Positions 1 to 5,010 of a stretch of DNA of 5,010 bases are shown one piece after another (position 1 is the stretch's first letter; the number at the start of each line of letters is the position of its first letter). The notes under the pieces were generated by a model. That model was not told where the DNA came from and did no database searches. It saw nothing but the letters and a program-made list of their open reading frames with translations. The position numbers and the translations under genes were made by a program. This DNA comes from Gammaproteobacteria bacterium RIFCSPLOWO2_02_FULL_56_15 (GTDB taxonomy: Bacteria > Pseudomonadota > Gammaproteobacteria > Eutrophobiales > Eutrophobiaceae): positions 1-5,010 of the forward strand of contig MGYR01000013.1 of the NCBI GenBank assembly GCA_001801825.1, given 5' to 3'.

Positions 1-409
1 CCAATACCCCGTTGATATATCTGTGGGATTGCTCGGCGCCGAACATCTTGGCCAGTTCGATCATCTCGTTCATGACGACTCGCCAGGGGACTTCCGGGCG
101 GTATACCAGCTCAAACATACCGATCTTGAGGACCGCTGTCTCCACGAGGTTGACTTCGGCCAGGGGTCGATCCAGGTAGACCTGGAGTTTCTCATCCAGT
201 TCTTGCGAATGGCTGGCAATGCCCAGCAGCAACTCCCGGAAATAACCCAGATCTGCCTTCTTGAGTTCTGGGTTGCCTTCCTCGAATTCCCTGATGATGC
301 CTGGCATGGATCGGCTGGTGATCAACCACTGGTAGCACGCCTGCACCGCGGTTCTCCTGGACCGAGCCCGCGCCTTCGGAGAAAACCTCTTGCCCGATTG
401 ATTTGCCAT
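1..409 (-). CDS. nusB: Transcription antitermination factor NusB (3' end cut off by window edge)
   Basis: NusB binds boxA RNA together with ribosomal protein S10 (NusE) and helps RNA polymerase read through rRNA operons; it acts in the cytoplasm. My translation from the ATG at 409-407 gives 136 residues before the window ends. It starts MANQSGKRFSPKARARSRRT, an Arg-rich N-terminus followed by AVQACYQW (21-28), which matches the RRRARECAVQALYSW region of E. coli NusB. Further landmarks are YFRELLLGI (56-64), VETAVLKIGMFEL (89-101), and near the end EMIELAKMFGAEQSHRYING (115-134), the family's most conserved stretch. E. coli NusB is 139 residues and has about 12 more after the equivalent of the last visible residue, so only a short tail is missing. 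The start codon shares its A with the ribH stop (TGATG) and has no clear Shine-Dalgarno sequence, which suggests translational coupling to ribH. The ribH-nusB order is the usual proteobacterial arrangement. Confidence 0.96.
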   Translation of the reverse strand, partial: MANQSGKRFSPKARARSRRTAVQACYQWLITSRSMPGIIREFEEGNPELKKADLGYFRELLLGIASHSQELDEKLQVYLDRPLAEVNLVETAVLKIGMFELVYRPEVPWRVVMNEMIELAKMFGAEQSHRYINGVL

Positions 410-891
410 CAGACGATCAATCTGAACAGGTTGATCATCTCGATCGCGCTGGTTGCCGCCTCGCTGCCCTTGTTGCTTTCCGGATCCCCGGAGCGGTCCA
501 GTGCCTGCTGGATATTATCGACGGTCAGCACCCCAAAAATCACCGGGATACCGGAGTGGAGGGCGGTTTCCGCCAACCCCCGTGAACATTCGGCGGCGAT
601 AAAATCAAAATGTGGTGTTTCACCCCGGATCACGGCCCCAATGGCGATCACGGCATCATACTGCCCCGTGCCGGCCATACGGCGGACGGTCACCGGGATC
701 TCAAAGGCGCCAGGAACGCGCGCCTGGGTGATTTTCCCGGGGTCTAGCCCCGCGGCCAGGAGGGTTACGATACAGGCATCCAGCAGACGATCCACGATCT
801 GGCCGTTATACCGGCTCGCAACGATGGCGACCGCGGCATCAGAAATTCTGGCTGCGCCTTCGATCGTACGGATGGCCTTTCCCGTATCCAT
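409..891 (-). CDS. ribH: 6,7-dimethyl-8-ribityllumazine synthase (RibH)
   Basis: This enzyme condenses 5-amino-6-ribitylaminouracil with 3,4-dihydroxy-2-butanone 4-phosphate to form lumazine, the penultimate step of riboflavin synthesis; the family forms pentamers or 60-mer capsids in the cytoplasm. I chose the ATG at 891-889, which gives 160 residues, close to the family's usual 155-160. An in-frame TTG at 927 would add 12 residues and overlap the end of ribB, and is less likely. Motifs: SRYNG (26-30, substrate pyrimidine pocket, with Tyr where Phe or Trp is common), VPGAFEIP (59-66), AIGAVIRGETPHFDF (83-97) with the catalytic His94, FGVLT (120-124 region), an Arg at 133 matching the phosphate-binding Arg, and NKGSEAA (140-146) followed by EMIN near the C-terminus. 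It starts 7 nt after the ribB stop with only a weak purine stretch (GAGCAG) before it, and its TGA overlaps the nusB ATG by one base. The three genes therefore look co-transcribed and probably translationally coupled. Naming differs: E. coli workers call this gene ribE. Confidence 0.97.
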   Translation of the reverse strand: MDTGKAIRTIEGAARISDAAVAIVASRYNGQIVDRLLDACIVTLLAAGLDPGKITQARVPGAFEIPVTVRRMAGTGQYDAVIAIGAVIRGETPHFDFIAAECSRGLAETALHSGIPVIFGVLTVDNIQQALDRSGDPESNKGSEAATSAIEMINLFRLIV

Positions 892-898
892 GTTCTGC

Positions 899-2008
899 TC
901 AGGCACGCAGGTATTCAACAACTTCAAGATCGAAACCGGACAGGGCGTGGAGCCGCTTTGGTGTACCCATCACGCGCATCTTGCGCACCCCAAGATCCGA
1001 GAGGATTTGCGAACCAAGCCCGATATTGCGCAGGTCCTTGCTGCTGTCAACAGGCCGGGACACCCGCTCTCTCTGGTTATCATTGAGGCTGATAACCTCA
1101 TTGATCAGGGCATCCGATTCGATCTGGTGGCTCAAGATAACCACCACGCCGTTATCCTCCCTGCCGATCCTGCCGAGGACCTCGCGCAAAGGCCAGTGGT
1201 TATGCTCAGAATGCGTACCTGTGAGATCGAACAACATATGCTCCAGATGTACCCTCACCATGATGGGGATCTCAGGATCGATTACACCCTTGATCATGGC
1301 CAGATGGATGTTGTCATCGATACTGTCACGGTATGCCACGAGCCTGAAGCTGCCGAATTCCGTGGTGATGTCGTTCTCGGCCATTCGCTCCACGGTTCTT
1401 TCATTCTGTGTTCGATAACGAATCAGGTCCGCAATCGTGCCGATCCTGAGATCATGGACGCCGGCAAGGCGTTCGAGGTCCGGCCGCCGCGCCATACTGC
1501 CGTCGTCATTCAGTATCTCGACGATGGCGGATGCCGGCTGAAAACCAGCCAGCCTGGCCAAATCGCACCCGGCCTCCGTATGTCCCGCCCTGGATAATAC
1601 CCCGCCGGGATGCGCCATCAGGGGAAATATATGGCCGGGCTGAATCAGGTCCGCGGGTTCGGCGTCCCTGGCCACCGCAGTGCGGATCGTCACCGCCCGA
1701 TCCGCTGCGGAGATCCCGGTGGTCACTCCTTCCGTCGCCTCGATGGAGACCGTAAAGTTTGTGGAGTCGCTGGAATAAAAATTCCTCGCCATCAGGGGGA
1801 GATTCAGCTTCCGGCAATGATCGCGGGTAAGCGTGAGACAGATAAGGCCGCGTCCGTACCTGGCCATGAAGTTGATATCCTCCGGGCGTACGCATTCCGC
1901 GGCAATGACAAAATCGCCTTCATTCTCACGGTCTTCGTCATCCATCAGGATAACCATTCTGCCGGAGCGGATTTCCTCGATCAGTTCTTCGGTGCTGTGC
2001 AGGGCCAT
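899..2008 (-). CDS. ribB: 3,4-dihydroxy-2-butanone-4-phosphate synthase with degenerate GTP cyclohydrolase II-like domain (RibBX-type; often labelled RibBA)
   Basis: The N-terminal domain (about 1-200 of 369) converts ribulose 5-phosphate to 3,4-dihydroxy-2-butanone 4-phosphate plus formate, the four-carbon unit of riboflavin. Its motifs are intact: DDEDRENEGD (23-32, metal-binding Glu28), FTVSIEATEGVTTGISAADR (85-104), PGHIFPL (124-130), GGVLSRAGHTEAG (135-147, metal-binding His143) and VEILNDDG (163-170). The C-terminal domain (about 208-369) aligns with GTP cyclohydrolase II, for example FGSFRLVAYRD, RVHLE, and GSQILSDLGVRKMRVMGTPK (332-351). However, the three zinc cysteines of E. coli RibA (Cys54, 65, 67) fall in an ungapped alignment on His257, Glu268 and Asn270. 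The following YHRQEGR loop is also lost (here roughly ILSHQIESDA). GTP cyclohydrolase activity is therefore unlikely, as is known for the RibBX variant of many Proteobacteria, which carry a separate ribA. The start at 2008 has only a weak GTGAG upstream. A 269-bp repeat-bearing gap separates it from ribD; ribH follows after 7 nt. Confidence 0.95.
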   Translation of the reverse strand: MALHSTEELIEEIRSGRMVILMDDEDRENEGDFVIAAECVRPEDINFMARYGRGLICLTLTRDHCRKLNLPLMARNFYSSDSTNFTVSIEATEGVTTGISAADRAVTIRTAVARDAEPADLIQPGHIFPLMAHPGGVLSRAGHTEAGCDLARLAGFQPASAIVEILNDDGSMARRPDLERLAGVHDLRIGTIADLIRYRTQNERTVERMAENDITTEFGSFRLVAYRDSIDDNIHLAMIKGVIDPEIPIMVRVHLEHMLFDLTGTHSEHNHWPLREVLGRIGREDNGVVVILSHQIESDALINEVISLNDNQRERVSRPVDSSKDLRNIGLGSQILSDLGVRKMRVMGTPKRLHALSGFDLEVVEYLRA

Positions 2009-2081
2009 GACAACTCACAACGTGGTTTATGGAACCATCAATGAAACTTCCTTCGCCAATTAGGCGGAGAGTTTATCTTAT

Positions 2082-2098
2082 GTCGGCTGAAAGCCGAC
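2082..2098. repeat. Short perfect hairpin, 7-bp stem with 3-nt loop
   Basis: The sequence GTCGGCT-GAA-AGCCGAC forms a 7-bp GC-rich stem. It lies just ribB-proximal of the larger palindromic element, about 75 bp upstream of the ribB start. No T-run follows on either strand, so it is not a convincing intrinsic terminator. It resembles REP-like units, in which a GC-rich stem closes over a very short loop, and it may belong to the adjacent repeat or be a separate unit. Confidence 0.7.
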
Positions 2099-2106
2099 TA
2101 AGAAAT

Positions 2107-2214
2107 CTCCCTCCGCCCTCCGGGAGAAGGGCCGGAGATGAGGGAAATTCGATAGATGAATTATCGCACTCCCTCACCCGCCGCTACGCGGCGGCCTCTC
2201 CCGGTGGGAGAGGC
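2107..2214. repeat. REP/MITE-like composite intergenic palindrome, two inverted arms
   Basis: Two related arms lie in opposite orientation. The left arm (2107-2145) folds as CTCCGCCCT (2111-2119) pairing with AGGG-C-CGGAG (2128-2137, one bulged base) and ends in TGAGGGA. The right arm (2170-2214) starts with the inverse TCCCTCA, carries CGCCGC-TAC-GCGGCG (2179-2193), and then a perfect 9-bp hairpin, GCCTCTCCC-GGT-GGGAGAGGC (2194-2214). Both arms share CCGGGAGA when read in the same orientation. The spacer between them (2146-2169) contains AATTC...GAATT (2146-2150 and 2158-2162), so the whole unit can fold into one larger branched structure. Such CCCTCACCC / GGGAGAGG palindromes are common dispersed intergenic repeats in Proteobacteria. 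The assignment as a mobile or dispersed repeat is from its form only; I cannot count copies in the genome. Confidence 0.75.
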
Positions 2215-2277
2215 AAGATACGATTCGTGTTAGCTTCTCTCACGCAGTGTATCAGAGGCGCCAGCTTCTGACACGGT

Positions 2278-3372
2278 TCAGAGCGCGGTCAGGGTGATAC
2301 GGAGATCCCGGCCCAGCTGCCTGGTTTCCCGGATTTCCAACGGAATTTTCTCCGCCATACTGGTGATTCCCGGTAGATGAAAGAGACCCTTGCCGCTGTC
2401 TCCGAGCAGGATCGGCGCTTGGTACAACACCATCTCATCGAGGAGCCCTGCTGCCAGCAGGCTGCCGGCGAGCGTAGCCCCCGCCTCAACCAGTATTTCA
2501 TTGACCTCTTCCTGTTTGGCCAGATACTGCAGGATCTCCCGCAGAAACTGATCCTTCGCGGTATCGATCACCACCATCTCGGCGCCTGCTCCCTGCAGTG
2601 CCGTCCTGGTATTGCCGTCATGGCTTCGCGTCATGATCAGGATTCTGCCAGGGCGCTTGAACATCTTTGCCCGCACGGGGAAACGCAAGCTCGGATCAAC
2701 GATTACTCGTAGCGGATGCCGCCCGCCGCAATCCAACTCTCTCACATCAAGCCTCGGATCATCGGCCAGCACCGTCCCGATACCGGTCATGATAGCGGAA
2801 CTGCCGGCGCGAAGTCGCTGGACATCCTGCCGGGCGGCGGCGCCGGTGATCCACTTGCTGGCGCCGTCAGCAAGTGCAGTACGCCCATCCAGGCTCATTG
2901 CCATCTTGCAGGTCACAAAGGGCAGGCCCGTGGTCCAGCGTTTGACGAATCCGCGATTCAGCCGGGCGGCCTGTGCGGACAGCAGACCGGAGGATACCGC
3001 GATACCTGCCCGCTCCAGCGCGCCCCGGCCGCGGCCGGAGACCTCAGGATAGGGGTCCTCCATGGCGGCGATAACCCGGCCGATACCGGCCTTGATCAGG
3101 GCCTCGGTGCAGGGCGGTGTACGTCCCGTATGACTGCAGGGTTCCAGGGTGACATAACATGCGGCCCCCTTGGTATCGGTTTTGGCATTCAAAATCGCAT
3201 TCACTTCGGCATGGGCGCCGCCGGGCTGACTGTGCCAACCCTCGCCGATAAGCTGGCCATCACGCACCAGCACACAACCTACCCGGGGGTTGGGATGGGT
3301 CGAATAGCGGCCCCGCTCGGCGAGTTGCAGGGCTCGGGCCATCCAGGTGTAATCAGAGACCGTCCAATTCAT
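2278..3372 (-). CDS. ribD: Bifunctional diaminohydroxyphosphoribosylaminopyrimidine deaminase / 5-amino-6-(5-phosphoribosylamino)uracil reductase (RibD)
   Basis: RibD carries out the second and third steps of riboflavin synthesis: zinc-dependent deamination of the pyrimidine ring, then NADPH-dependent reduction of the ribose side chain. The 364-residue length fits the family (E. coli 367). The N-terminal cytidine-deaminase-like domain (about 1-145) shows THPNPRVGCVLV (25-36), HAE (His54, Glu56; zinc ligand and proton shuttle) and PCSHTGRTPPC (78-88) with zinc ligands Cys79 and Cys88, then DPYPEVSGRG (106-115). The C-terminal reductase domain (about 150-364) shows KMAMSLDGRTA (156-166), SKWITG (172-177), TVLADDPRLDVR (200-211), EILVEAGATLAGSLL (292-306) and LGDSGKGLF (323-331). 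All expected catalytic residues are present. It starts 26 nt after the nrdR stop; no strong Shine-Dalgarno sequence is visible, and a 10-bp palindrome lies directly before the ATG. The nrdR-ribD neighbourhood is classic for gammaproteobacteria. Confidence 0.97.
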   Translation of the reverse strand: MNWTVSDYTWMARALQLAERGRYSTHPNPRVGCVLVRDGQLIGEGWHSQPGGAHAEVNAILNAKTDTKGAACYVTLEPCSHTGRTPPCTEALIKAGIGRVIAAMEDPYPEVSGRGRGALERAGIAVSSGLLSAQAARLNRGFVKRWTTGLPFVTCKMAMSLDGRTALADGASKWITGAAARQDVQRLRAGSSAIMTGIGTVLADDPRLDVRELDCGGRHPLRVIVDPSLRFPVRAKMFKRPGRILIMTRSHDGNTRTALQGAGAEMVVIDTAKDQFLREILQYLAKQEEVNEILVEAGATLAGSLLAAGLLDEMVLYQAPILLGDSGKGLFHLPGITSMAEKIPLEIRETRQLGRDLRITLTAL

Positions 3373-3382
3373 GGGTATACCC
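3373..3382. repeat. 10-bp perfect palindrome GGGTATACCC abutting the ribD start
   Basis: The palindrome GGGTATACCC occupies the ten bases directly upstream of the ribD ATG, where the ribosome-binding region would be. In RNA it could form at most a 3-bp stem with a 4-base loop. It may be chance. I see no second copy nearby, so an operator role is not supported. Confidence 0.3.
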
Positions 3383-3398
3383 GTTCAAGGCACAAGTT

Positions 3399-3926
3399 TC
3401 AGCCAGCGGATTCCGGGCCGGGCCCGCTGTCTTCATCCAGAAGATCCAGCTGGTCTTTTCTGATCTCCGGAGGCAGGTCGTTTTCCAGCCGTTCGATCTC
3501 CTCCAGAAATGCCCGCACATCCCCGAAGCTGCGATAGACCGAGGCAAACCTGACATAGGCCACCTGATCAATCTTGCGCAACTCCTCCATGACCCAGTTG
3601 CCGATCTTGCCTGACTTGACCTCCCTCTCCCCACTCGCCCGCAGCCGGTGTTTGATGTGAGAGATGGCTACTTCAATCCGTTCCATATCCACCGGGCGCT
3701 TTTCCAGCGCCCTCAGGATGCCGTTGCGCAGTTTCTCTTCACTGAATGGTTCCCGGCGGCCATCGGATTTGTAGATGCGTGGATAGTTCAACTCCGCGGA
3801 CTCATAGGTCGTAAACCTTTCGCTGCAACCCGTGCATTCACGGCGACGGCGAATCTGATCGCCTTCTCCCACCAATCTTGAGTCAATCACCCTGGTGTCC
3901 ATGACCGTGCAGAAGGGGCAACGCAT
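3399..3926 (-). CDS. nrdR: Transcriptional repressor NrdR
   Basis: NrdR is a nucleotide-sensing repressor of ribonucleotide reductase operons; it binds paired NrdR boxes and its oligomeric state depends on bound ATP or dATP. The N-terminal zinc ribbon is intact: MRCPFC (Cys3, Cys6) and CTGC (Cys31, Cys34), separated by VIDSRLVGEGDQIRRRR (13-29), the basic DNA-contacting stretch. The ATP-cone domain follows (about 49-139), with YKSDGRREPFSEEKLRNGIL (52-71) and RALEKRPVD, and then VAYVRFASVYRSFGD (122-136). The protein is 175 residues, against 149 in E. coli; the extra part is an acidic, proline- and glycine-containing tail (about 150-175). A strong Shine-Dalgarno sequence supports the ATG at 3926. 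It lies between glyA and ribD; no NrdR box is visible in this window, so its targets are elsewhere. The link to riboflavin genes is conserved order rather than a known regulatory role. Confidence 0.97.
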   Translation of the reverse strand: MRCPFCTVMDTRVIDSRLVGEGDQIRRRRECTGCSERFTTYESAELNYPRIYKSDGRREPFSEEKLRNGILRALEKRPVDMERIEVAISHIKHRLRASGEREVKSGKIGNWVMEELRKIDQVAYVRFASVYRSFGDVRAFLEEIERLENDLPPEIRKDQLDLLDEDSGPGPESAG

Positions 3927-3936
3927 GAGATCCCTA

Positions 3937-3945
3937 CCCTCCTCC
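3937..3945 (-). promoter_or_regulatory. Strong Shine-Dalgarno sequence for nrdR
   Basis: On the minus strand the run GGAGGAGGG ends 10 nt before the nrdR ATG at 3926. It is the only strong ribosome-binding site in the window; the other internal genes have weak or no purine-rich site. It fixes the nrdR start and suggests that nrdR is translated independently of glyA, 60 nt upstream. Confidence 0.7.
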
Positions 3946-3986
3946 GTTCAGGCCAGGATGATTCCGGTGCGACGGGGATTGCATCA

Positions 3987-5010
3987 TCAGGCCTCGTACA
4001 TGGGGAAACGGCTGCACAGGGTGGTGACTTCCGATCTGACCCTGGCAATCACCGAAGGGTCATCGATATTTTCTATGATATCGCAGATCCAGCCGGCAAC
4101 CCGGGCGCATTCCTGCTCACGGAAACCACGTGTGGTGACCGAGGGCGTTCCGATCCGGATGCCGCTGGTGACGAAGGGCGACTGTGGATCATTCGGGACG
4201 GCATTCTTGTTCACCGTGATATGGGCATCGCCCAGCACCCCATCCAGGACCTTGCCGGTGATACCCTGATCGATGAGATCGACCAGGAAGAGGTGATTAT
4301 CCGTACCGCCGGAAACGATTTTCACGCCCCGTTCCAGAAATACATTCACCATCGCATGGGCATTGGCGAGGATCTGAATCAGGTAATCCTTGAATTCGGG
4401 CTGCATGGCCTCCTTGAAGGCGACCGCCTTGGCAGCGATTACGTGCATCAACGGCCCACCCTGGTAGGCGGGAAAAACCGTGGCGCTGAGTTTCTTTTCT
4501 ATATCCGGGTTGCTTCTTGCCATGATCATGCCGGAACGGGGACCGCGCAGGGTCTTGTGCGTGGTCGTGGTGGTTACATCCGCGATATGCAGGGGACTGG
4601 GATAGAGACCCAGCGCCACCAGACCGGCCACGTGGGCGATATCGGCCACCAGCAGTGCGCCGACCTGATCGGCGATCGCGCGGAAACGCTGCCAGTCAAC
4701 CACTCTTGAGTACGCGGAAAAACCCGTCATGATCAGTCGGGGCCGGAATTTCAGCGCCAGTTCCTCCGCGGCATCGTAGTCGATTTGCCCCGTTTTTGGG
4801 TTCAGACCGTACTGCACCGCCCGGTAGACCTTGCCGGATACATTGACGGCTGCCCCGTGGGTCAGATGCCCGCCATCCGCGAGGCTCATGCCCATCACGG
4901 TATCCCCGGGGTTCACCAGGGCCAGGTAGACGGCGCCATTGGCCTGGGAACCGGAATGCGGCTGGACATTCGCATAATCCGCATTAAACAGTTGTTTGGC
5001 GCGGTCGATA
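3987..5010 (-). CDS. glyA: Serine hydroxymethyltransferase (5' end cut off by window edge)
   Basis: This PLP enzyme interconverts serine and glycine and loads one-carbon units onto tetrahydrofolate; it is a cytosolic homodimer or tetramer. The open frame runs to the right edge of the window, so 340 residues are visible and about 77 N-terminal residues are missing by comparison with E. coli GlyA (417). A GTG at 4916 is an internal Val codon, not the start: the 31 residues before it continue the family sequence, for example DRAKQLF and VQPHSGSQAN (fragment 15-24). Other landmarks are GGHLTHG (about fragment 46-52), GFSAYSRVVDW (96-106), the PLP-contacting DIAH (123-126), TTTTTHKTLRGPRSG with the Schiff-base lysine at fragment 152, QGGPLMH (about 183-189), VSGGTDNHLFLVDL (232-245) and SGIRIGTP (about 282-289), with the Arg that binds the substrate carboxylate. 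The C-terminus ends MYEA, close to E. coli YPVYA. No terminator hairpin is seen before nrdR. Confidence 0.97.
   Translation of the reverse strand, partial: IDRAKQLFNADYANVQPHSGSQANGAVYLALVNPGDTVMGMSLADGGHLTHGAAVNVSGKVYRAVQYGLNPKTGQIDYDAAEELALKFRPRLIMTGFSAYSRVVDWQRFRAIADQVGALLVADIAHVAGLVALGLYPSPLHIADVTTTTTHKTLRGPRSGMIMARSNPDIEKKLSATVFPAYQGGPLMHVIAAKAVAFKEAMQPEFKDYLIQILANAHAMVNVFLERGVKIVSGGTDNHLFLVDLIDQGITGKVLDGVLGDAHITVNKNAVPNDPQSPFVTSGIRIGTPSVTTRGFREQECARVAGWICDIIENIDDPSVIARVRSEVTTLCSRFPMYEA

Larger units (their letters stand above)
2009..2277. other. Non-coding gap between ribD and ribB, at the usual place of the riboflavin synthase gene
   Basis: These 269 bp are the only sizeable gene-free stretch in the window. 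In related gammaproteobacterial clusters the riboflavin synthase gene (ribE/ribC, about 600-660 bp) normally lies between ribD and ribB. I find no stretch here, on either strand, that resembles its start (MFTG-type) or its duplicated lumazine-binding domains. About half of the gap is palindromic repeat sequence (2082-2098 and 2107-2214). Reading on the minus strand toward ribB there is a possible but weak -10 (TAAGAT, about 70 nt before the ribB start) without a convincing -35. No FMN riboswitch conserved core and no hairpin followed by a T-run are visible. A plus-strand open frame through the gap has repeat-derived low-complexity sequence and looks like no protein. Confidence 0.8.

Noticed and set aside
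892..927. Upstream TTG start for ribH giving 172 residues
   Set aside because: It lies inside the ribB reading region, adds residues without family counterpart, and the ATG at 891 gives the usual length.
23..1597. Long plus-strand open frame of 524 codons antisense to nusB, ribH and ribB
   Set aside because: It runs opposite three clearly conserved genes, its translation has no recognisable domain, and long antisense frames are expected in GC-rich coding DNA.
2070..2105. Candidate promoter for ribB (TAAGAT-like -10 on the minus strand)
   Set aside because: The best -35 at suitable spacing matches only about half of the consensus; too weak to annotate as a feature.
2194..2214. Possible intrinsic terminator after ribD
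   Set aside because: The 9-bp stem is strong but no T-run follows on either strand; the repeat explanation fits better.
2029..2271. Plus-strand open frame of 80 codons in the ribD-ribB gap
   Set aside because: It is composed mostly of the palindromic repeat and has no recognisable motif.
2232..2275. Imperfect 13-bp direct repeat (AGCTTCTCTCACG at 2232 and AGCTTCTGACACG at 2263)
   Set aside because: It is short, matches at only 11 of 13 positions, and does not flank the palindromic element, so it is not usable as a target-site duplication.
2009..2277. Possible FMN riboswitch before ribB
   Set aside because: The conserved RFN-element core could not be recognised, and the structured sequence present is explained by simple inverted repeats.
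2716..3537. Plus-strand open frame of 273 codons
   Set aside because: It is antisense to ribD and the end of nrdR, whose catalytic and zinc motifs are intact; the product resembles no protein I recognise.

Overview
This window is a conserved chromosomal housekeeping cluster, with every supported gene on the minus strand. Read in the direction of transcription (right to left) the order is glyA (5' end cut off by the window) - nrdR - ribD - a 269-bp non-coding gap - ribB (a RibBA-like protein with a degenerate second domain) - ribH - nusB (3' end cut off). This order, the moderately high GC content and the protein sequences (NrdR, NusB, GlyA and RibH all read easily against the E. coli proteins) point to a gammaproteobacterium. 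I cannot name a genus from the sequence alone.

Layout by position: 1-409 nusB, antitermination factor; 409-891 ribH, lumazine synthase, whose stop overlaps the nusB start as TGATG; 899-2008 ribB, 3,4-dihydroxy-2-butanone-4-phosphate synthase fused to a GTP cyclohydrolase II-like domain that has lost its zinc cysteines; 2009-2277 a gap holding REP/MITE-like palindromes; 2278-3372 ribD, bifunctional deaminase/reductase; 3399-3926 nrdR, repressor of ribonucleotide reductase genes; 3987-5010 glyA, serine hydroxymethyltransferase.

RibD, RibB and RibH supply the middle of riboflavin synthesis: deamination and reduction of the pyrimidine, the four-carbon unit, and lumazine formation. Two steps of the pathway are not covered here. 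GTP cyclohydrolase II (the first step) is probably not performed by the RibB C-terminal domain. Riboflavin synthase (the last step, ribE/ribC), usually found between ribD and ribB in this cluster, is absent, and its place is taken by the palindromic repeats. Both activities must then be encoded elsewhere in the genome.

I see no previously undescribed system. The points worth a second look are the missing riboflavin synthase gene with repeats in its place, the degenerate but histidine-rich C-terminal domain of RibB, and the repeat element itself. I saw no tRNA, rRNA, CRISPR array, insertion-sequence gene, FMN riboswitch or clear intrinsic terminator.
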